Source: Chrysopilus asiliformis
Taxonomy: Eukaryota; Arthropoda; Insecta; Diptera; Rhagionidae
Reading direction: 5' to 3'
Assembly (NCBI GenBank): GCA_964034945.1
Contig: OZ035964.1
Coordinates: forward strand, 7,221,328-7,285,327
DNA length: 64,000 bases
How positions within the stretch are numbered: position 1 is the first letter of the stretch; every line of letters starts with the position of its first letter. Below the pieces are notes generated by a model, which searched no databases, was not told where the DNA came from, and saw nothing but the letters and a program-made list of their open reading frames with translations. Of the stretch, positions 57,493 through 64,000 are shown in pieces. Made by a program: the position numbers and the translations under genes.

Positions 57493-58514
57493 ACTTATTT
57501 CATATGAATTGAATTTATCTAACTGTAACTTTATTAATGTTTTATGTGCGAAACAAAAAAGTTAAAATTGTCAACACTCACTCTTTTCCAAAATTTCCAG
57601 AAAGAAAAACAATTTGCTTTGTTTTTGTTGAACTCGCGGGGAGGGAGGAAAGCTCCCATCTAGGCGTGAAAAGCGTCGCCACCGCACGAAAAAAAAACTA
57701 TTTTTCACTGTTTTTGCGGTATAACACGTTTTATGCACTATTATATTGGAATTTGTTAGTTTTTTTTACAATTTCATTACAAAACCGTGAAACTCAGGAT
57801 TTCATTTTCCGACAGACGGCACTTGCACGGAAATTATGCATCGACATGCTGGCGTTTTTTGATTTTCCGTAAGAAAAATGACCGATCCTTCGCTGGATTG
57901 CAAAAAAATCACCGAAATTTTGATTTCTTGTAAGCAAATCCCGATTTTGTTAACAAAAAAAAAGCACTAAGAACCAGACGCCATGAAATGATTATTCGAG
58001 ATGCGTACGGCATGGCGTCTACTAACCGAATGATTTTTTCGATGTGTGAATAGGCATTTCCACACACAGTTGTAACGACAACACATAACGACAACCAGTT
58101 CGATCGAGTCCACACGCTGTTGTTACCACCCAGTAGGAAATCGAGCGCTTCAACAGCGCAAAAAGAGTGGTACAGTCTGTTCCAAAATAAATAATAAAAT
58201 ATAATTTTAGGTTTTCGCGGCTCGACATTATGTTGTAGGAAAGGTTTTTTCGGTTTAACCGCGTAAATATTGTTAATTTTTAGCCGTCGCTCGCCCCTCT
58301 TGCCCCTTACAGGGATCTTCTAACTTTATTGAAACTTTTTTCTGGGGGCTGGTAGGGGGGTGTGTGATACCTCAAATGAAAGGTATTGAAGAGTACATTT
58401 CAAAAATCTATAGAATGATAATATTTTCCCTCTCGCCCTTCGATTTATTCCACACTAAAAAAAAGTGGAATTCGTGAAACGAAGGGAAAGACGAATTTTT
58501 TAAAAGCTTTTATT

Positions 58515-59336
58515 TAGCTCGCTATCTTGTCTGTTTGTTTGTCTGTTTGTTTGCCGGGGTCAAATCTTGCAATCAAATTTTGACCCACTTCCACTTGTCC
58601 GATTGACTTGAAATTTTGTACACTTATATAAGTCCGATGACAATACAATATTTTCACTACTTCGTCCTTGTAAGAATAACGGAAGGTCCTGTAAGGATAA
58701 CGTGATTATCCTTTTCTCTAAATTTCCCGGAAAAAAATATATTCTGGGGGTTTTTGGGGTCGCTGAATCCGAATCTGTCATTAAAAAGTCAGTAAGGATA
58801 ACGGAAGGTCCTGTAAGGATAACGTGATTATCCTTTTCTCTAAATTTCCCGGAAAAAAATCTATTCTGGGGGTTTTTGGGGTCGCTGAATCCGAATCTGT
58901 CATTAAAAAGTCAGTAAGGATAACGGAAGGTCCTGTAAGGATAACGTGATTATCCTTTTCTCTAAATTTCCCGGAAAAAAATCTATTCTGGGGGTTTTTA
59001 GGGTCGCTGAATACGATTCTCAAGTTAAAAAGCCTGTAAGGACATCTCAAATGTAAGGATATATATTCGAAGACTAAAAAGAACAAAATAAAAAAAATAA
59101 AAAAAAATTTTTTTTTAAAAAGCTTTTATTAAAAAAGAATGCACTAAAAAGAAAAAAATAATTTTCTGGACGCTGTGTATCACAAATATAAAAGCTTTTA
59201 AAAAGCGAGATAAAGCATAAAACAATAAAATAAAAATTTATCTCGCTTTTAAAAAGCTTTTATATTTGTGATACACAGCGTCCAGAAAATTATTTTTTTC
59301 TTTTTAGTGCATTCTTTTTTAATAAAAGCTTTTTTT
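58515..59336 (+). mobile_element. Composite element with 122-bp tandem x3 (S3)
   Basis: Same modules as in S0-S2 with three GTAAGGATAACGTGATTATC units; foldback arms 59117-59336. Confidence 0.85.
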
Positions 59337-59401
59337 AAAAAAATTTGGCGTTTGTAATAATTCGGATATCGTAAAAAATTTTTGATTAATATATATATAC
59401 A

Positions 59402-59504
59402 ACTTTTAAGATTGGGTAAATTAAGAGGATTGCAAGCCATCGAACTAGGATACCACCGAGTCCGATGGTTTGCAATCCTCATTTATTTTACCCAATCTTA
59501 AAGT
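59402..59504. other. 103-bp palindromic hairpin (S3)
   Basis: Same as 22551-22653. Confidence 0.8.
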
Positions 59505-60058
59505 TTATACTAAACATGAAATTATTTTATGTGAAACGGAATTGTATCCTTTGTAAGTGAATGCTGAAAGTGTGAAAACAGAAATCCACAGAAATCGAAA
59601 TCATTGTGAAAAACTAAAACCTTTATGATTTTTGACGATTGATCAATGCAAATTTTTCATAAAGTCTGTGAGTAGATTTCCTAGATTTTATGAAAGTATG
59701 TCATAAAATCTACTAAAAACTTTATGATATCTATGAAAAACTTCAAAAACGCTACGAAAATCGTTTCATAAAAATGAAGATATTTTGAAACTATACGTTT
59801 TTCAAAGTTCAAGGCAATAAAATTTCTTACAATTTTCTCTTTCACTAGAAGTTTTGAGATATACAGTGTTTTGCTATTCTTTCGAAAACAATATATTGCA
59901 CAACCGTTCAATATTACCACTAGACGGTCAATATATTGCACAATATTGAAATATTGCACAATAATATTGTACGTCTAGGGACTTTTTTGGAGAGTAAATT
60001 GTTTGCAATGGTTTTCGCATATGAAAATAAAACATGTATTTTTCCTCCTCATAAATAG

Positions 60059-63000
60059 CTTCTAAAAATCCGAAAAAAATATTCCCCTTTTTGGAAAAGG
60101 TCTCGGAAATATTTTTCCTACTAAGAACAAGCCTTTAAAAATCCGAGAAAAATATTTCTCGGGTGGAAAAGCTCTCGGAAATATTTTTCCTACTAAGAAC
60201 AAGCCTTTAAACATTCGAGAAAAATATTTCCCGGGTGGAAAAAGTCTCGAAAATATTTTTCCTACTAAGAACAAGCTTCTAAAAATACGAGAAAAATATT
60301 TCCCGGATGGAAAATGTCTCGGAAATATTTTTCCTACTAACAACAAGCCTTTAAACATTCGAGAAAAATATTTTCCGGGTGGAAAAGGTCTCGGAAATAT
60401 TTTTCCTACTAAGAACAAGCCTTTAAAAATTCGAGGAAAATATTTCCCGAATAGAAAAGATCTTGGAAATATTTTTCCTACTAAGAACAAGCCTATAAAA
60501 ATTCAGAAAAAATATTTCCCGGGTGGAAAACGTCTCGGAAATATTTTTCCAACTAAGAACAAGCCTTTAAACATTCGAGAAAAATATTTCCCGGGTGGAA
60601 AAGGTCTCGGAAATATTTTTCCTACACAGAACAAGCCTTTAAAAATCCGAGAAAAATATTTTCCGGGTGGAAAAGGTCTCGAAAATATTTTTCCTACTAA
60701 GAACAAGCCTTTAAACATTCGAGAAAAATATTTTCCGGGTGGAAAAGGTCTCGGAAATATTTTTCCTACTAAGAACAAGCCTTTAAAAATTCGAGGAAAA
60801 TATTTCCCGATTAGAAAAGGTCTCGGAAATATTTTTCCTACTAAGAACAAGCCTTTAAAAATTCGAGGAAAATATTTCCCGAATAGAAAAGATCTTGGAA
60901 ATATTTTTCCTACTAAGAACAAGCCTTTAAAAATTCAGGAAAAATATTTCCCGGGTGGAAAACGTCTCGGAAATATTTTTCCAACTAAGAACAAGCCTTT
61001 AAACATTCGAGAAAAATATTTCCCGGGTGGCAAAGGTCTCAGAAATATTTTTCCTACTAAGAACAAGCCTTTAAAAATTCGAGAAAAATATTTTCCGGAT
61101 GGAAAAGGTCTCGGAAATATTTTTCCTACACAGAACAAGCCTTTAAAAATCCGAGAAAAATATTTCTCGGGTGGAAAAGCTCTCGGAAATACTTTTCCTA
61201 TTAAGAACAAGCCTTTAAAAATTCGAGGAAAATATTTTCCGGGTGGAAAAGGTCTCGGAAATATTTTTCCTACTAAGAACAAGCCTTTAAACATTCGAGA
61301 AAAATATTTTCCGGGTGGAAAAGCTCTTTGAAATACTTTTCCTACTAAGAACAAGCCTTTAAACATTCGAGAAAAATATTTTCCGGGTGGAAAAGGTCTC
61401 GAAAATATTTTTCCTACTAAGAACAAGCCTTTAAACATTCGAGAAACATATTTTCCGGGTGGAAAAGGTCTCGGAAATATTTTTCCTACTAAGAACAAGC
61501 CTTTAAAAATTCGAGGAAAATATTTTCCGGGTGGAAAAGGTCTCGAAAATATTTTTCCTACTAAGAACAAGCCTTTAAACATTCGAGAAAAATATTTTCC
61601 GGGTGGAAAAGGTCTCGGAAATATTTTTCCTACTAAGAACAAGCCTTTAAACATTCGAGAAAAATATTTTCCGGGTGGAAAAGGTATCGGAAATATTTTT
61701 CCTACTAAGAACAAGCCTTTAAACATTCGAGAAAAATATTTTCCGGGTGGAAAAGTTCTCGGAAATATTTTTCCTACTAAGAACAAGCCTCGAAAATTCC
61801 GAAAAGAAACTTTCACGGGTGGAAAAGTTCTAGGAAACATTTTTCCTACACAGAACAAGCTTCGAAAATTTCAAAAAGGAAATTTCCCGGGTGGAAAAGG
61901 TCTAGAAAACATTTTTCCTACTCAGAACAAGCCTCGAAAATTTCGAAAAGAAACTTTCCCGGGTGGGAAAGATCTCGGAAACATTTTTCCTACTCAGAAC
62001 AAGCCTCGAAAAGAAACTTTCCCGGGTGGGAAAGGTCTCGGAAATATTTTTCCTACACAGAACAAGCATCGAAAATCCCGAAAAGAAACTTTCCCGGGTG
62101 GAAAAGGTCTCGGAAATATTTTTCCTACTAAGAACAAGCCTCGAAAATTCCGAAAAGAAACTTTCACGGGTGGAAAAGTTGTAGGAAACATTTTTCCTAC
62201 ACAGAACAAGCTTCGAAAATTTCAAAAAGGAAATTTCCCGGGTGGAAAAGGTCTAGAAAACATTTTTCCTACTCAGAACAAGCCTCGAAAATTTCGAAAA
62301 GTAACTTTCCCGGGTGGAAAACGTCTCGGAAATATTTTTCCAACTAAGAACAAGCCTTTAAACATTCGAGAAAAATATTTTCCGGGTGGAAAAGGTCTCG
62401 GAAATATTTTTCCTACACAGAAAAAGCCTTTAAAAATCCGAGAAAAATATTTCTCGAGTGGAAAAGCTCTCGGAAATATTTTCCTACTAAGAACAAGCCT
62501 TTAAAAATTCGAGGAAAATATTTTCCGGGCGGAAAAGGTCTCGGAAATATTTTTCCTACTAAGAACAAGCCTTTAAACATTCGAGAAAAATATTTTCCGG
62601 GTGGAAAAGCTCTTTGAAATACTTTTCCTACTAAGAACAAGCCTTTAAACATTCGAGAAAAATATTTTCCGGGTGGAAAAGGTCTCGAAAATATTTTTCC
62701 TACTAAGAACAAGCCTTTAAACATTCGAGAAAAATATTTTCCGGGTGGAAAAGGTTTCGGAAATATTTTTCCTACTAAGAACAAGCCTTTAAAAATTCGA
62801 GGAAAATATTTTCCGGGTGGAAAAGGTCTCGAAAATATTTTTCCTACTAAGAACAAGCCTTTAAACATTCGAGAAAAATATTTTCCGGGTGGAAAAGGTC
62901 TCGGAAATATTTTGCCTACTAAGAACAAAACAAGCCTTTAAACATTCGAGAAAAATATTTTCCGGGTGGAAAAGGTATCGGAAATATTTTTCCTACTAAG

Positions 63001-64000
63001 AACAAGCCTTTAAACATTCGAGAAAAATATTTTCCGGGTGGAAAAGGTATCGGAAATATTTTTCCTACTAAGAACAAACTTTTAAACATTCGAGAAAAAT
63101 ATTTTCCGGGTGGAAAAGGTGTCGAAAATATTTTTCCTACTAAGAACAAGCCTTTAAAAATTCGAAGAAAATATTTTCCGGATGGAAAAGGTCTCGAAAA
63201 TATTTTTCCTACTAAGAACAAGCCTTTAAACATTCGAGAAAAATATTTTCCGGGTGGAAAAGGTCTCGGAAATATTTTTCCTACTAAGAACAAGCCTTTA
63301 AACATTCGAGAAAAATATTTTCCGGGTGGAAAAGGTATCGGAAATATTTTTCCTACTAAGAACAAGCCTTTAAACATTCGAGAAAAATATTTTCCGGGTG
63401 GAAAAGGTATCGGAAATATTTTTCCTACTAAGAACAAGCCTTTAAACATTCGAGAAAAATATTTTCCGGGTGGAAAAGGTTTCGGAAATATTTTTCCTAC
63501 TAAGAACAAGCCTTTAAAAATTCGAAGAAAATATTTTCCGGGTGGAAAAGGTCTCGAAAATATTTTTCCTACTAAGAACAAGCCTCGAAAATTCCGAAAA
63601 GGAACTTTCACGGGTGGAAAAGATCTCAGAAACATTTTTCCTACACAGAACAAGCCTCGAAAATTCCGAAAAAAAAACTCTCCCGGGTTGGAAAGGTCTC
63701 GGAAATGTTTTTCCTACTCAGAACAAGCCTCTAAAAGTTCGAGAAAAATATTTTCCGGATAAAAAAGGTCTCGGAAATATTTTTCCTACACAGAACAAGC
63801 CTCGAAAATTTCGAAAAGGAACTTTCCCGGGTGGGAAAGATCTCGGAAACATTTTTCCTACTCAGAACAAGCCTCGAAAAGAAACTTTCCCGGGTGGGAA
63901 AGGTCTCGGAAATATTTTTCCTACACAGAACAAGCATCGAAAATTCCGAAACGAAACTTTCCCGGGTGGGAAAGGTCTCGGAAATATTTTTCCTACACAG
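60059..64000. repeat. 72-bp satellite array A5 (runs off window)
   Basis: Collinear with A4 from 45484 at offset 14575 up to about 61858, then at offset 13648 to the window end, so one 927-bp higher-order unit is missing here. The array reaches type II units at the right edge, so another spacer is predicted about 0.7 kb beyond the window. Confidence 0.95.

Larger units (their letters stand above)
51069..60058. repeat. Spacer S3 of the macro-repeat, split by a LINE
   Basis: Contents and order follow S1 and S2: palindrome 51069-51083, 162-bp-unit element about 51090-51416, MITE 51420-51670 and the spacer body. A 5053-bp LINE interrupts the body at 52440-57492. After it come the composite element with three 122-bp units (58515-59336), the 103-bp hairpin (59402-59504) and the tail. 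Confidence 0.95.

Overview
This is eukaryotic, AT-rich, repeat-dominated nuclear DNA, almost certainly from an arthropod and probably a dipteran insect. The window contains non-LTR retrotransposons, TA-flanked MITEs, foldback elements, candidate GT-AG introns and satellite arrays, and no prokaryotic operon structure. The dipteran guess rests on elements at 3738-3995 and 9512-9781. They combine a 'TTTTTATACCC' start, an 'AAGGGTAT' block, a (GTCY)n proto-microsatellite and a conserved core, which is the layout known for the mini-me/INE-1 (DINE-1) class in flies. No complete cellular gene is certain. The best candidate is a small multi-exon membrane-protein fragment at 11.6-12.4 kb on the minus strand.

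Layout. (1) 1-10680: two tandem, near-identical copies of a 5.77-kb unit. Each carries a 5'-truncated LINE (minus strand) that is itself interrupted by the same 466-bp TIR element, then an inverted-repeat element, a 15-bp minisatellite and the mini-me-like element. (2) 10681-19140: a mosaic of old repeats. It holds a GTCW microsatellite element, the candidate spliced gene, a 162-bp-unit element, a TIR MITE, a foldback element, and scattered degenerate ancestors of the later satellite. It also holds a 1.4-kb, almost perfectly homogeneous 12-bp satellite at 17015-18436. (3) 19141-64000: four copies of a ~4-kb non-satellite spacer (S0-S3) alternate with arrays of a 72-bp satellite. The resulting macro-repeat has a period of about 10-12 kb. 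Spacer S0 alone carries a pogo/Tigger-type MITE. Spacer S3 alone carries a full-length ~5-kb LINE with a PHD-finger ORF1 and an endonuclease/reverse-transcriptase ORF2 broken by one homopolymer frameshift.

Nothing here works as a gene system in the usual sense. The interest lies in genome dynamics. A ~36-bp ancestral motif appears to have been built into 72-bp dimers and 184-bp pentamers, homogenised, and amplified together with the spacers as macro-repeats, and then dated by later transposon insertions. Because the 72-bp period is 24 codons, very long reading frames exist on both strands of the arrays. Most predicted proteins in this window are by-products of that and should not be read as genes without transcription or selection evidence.
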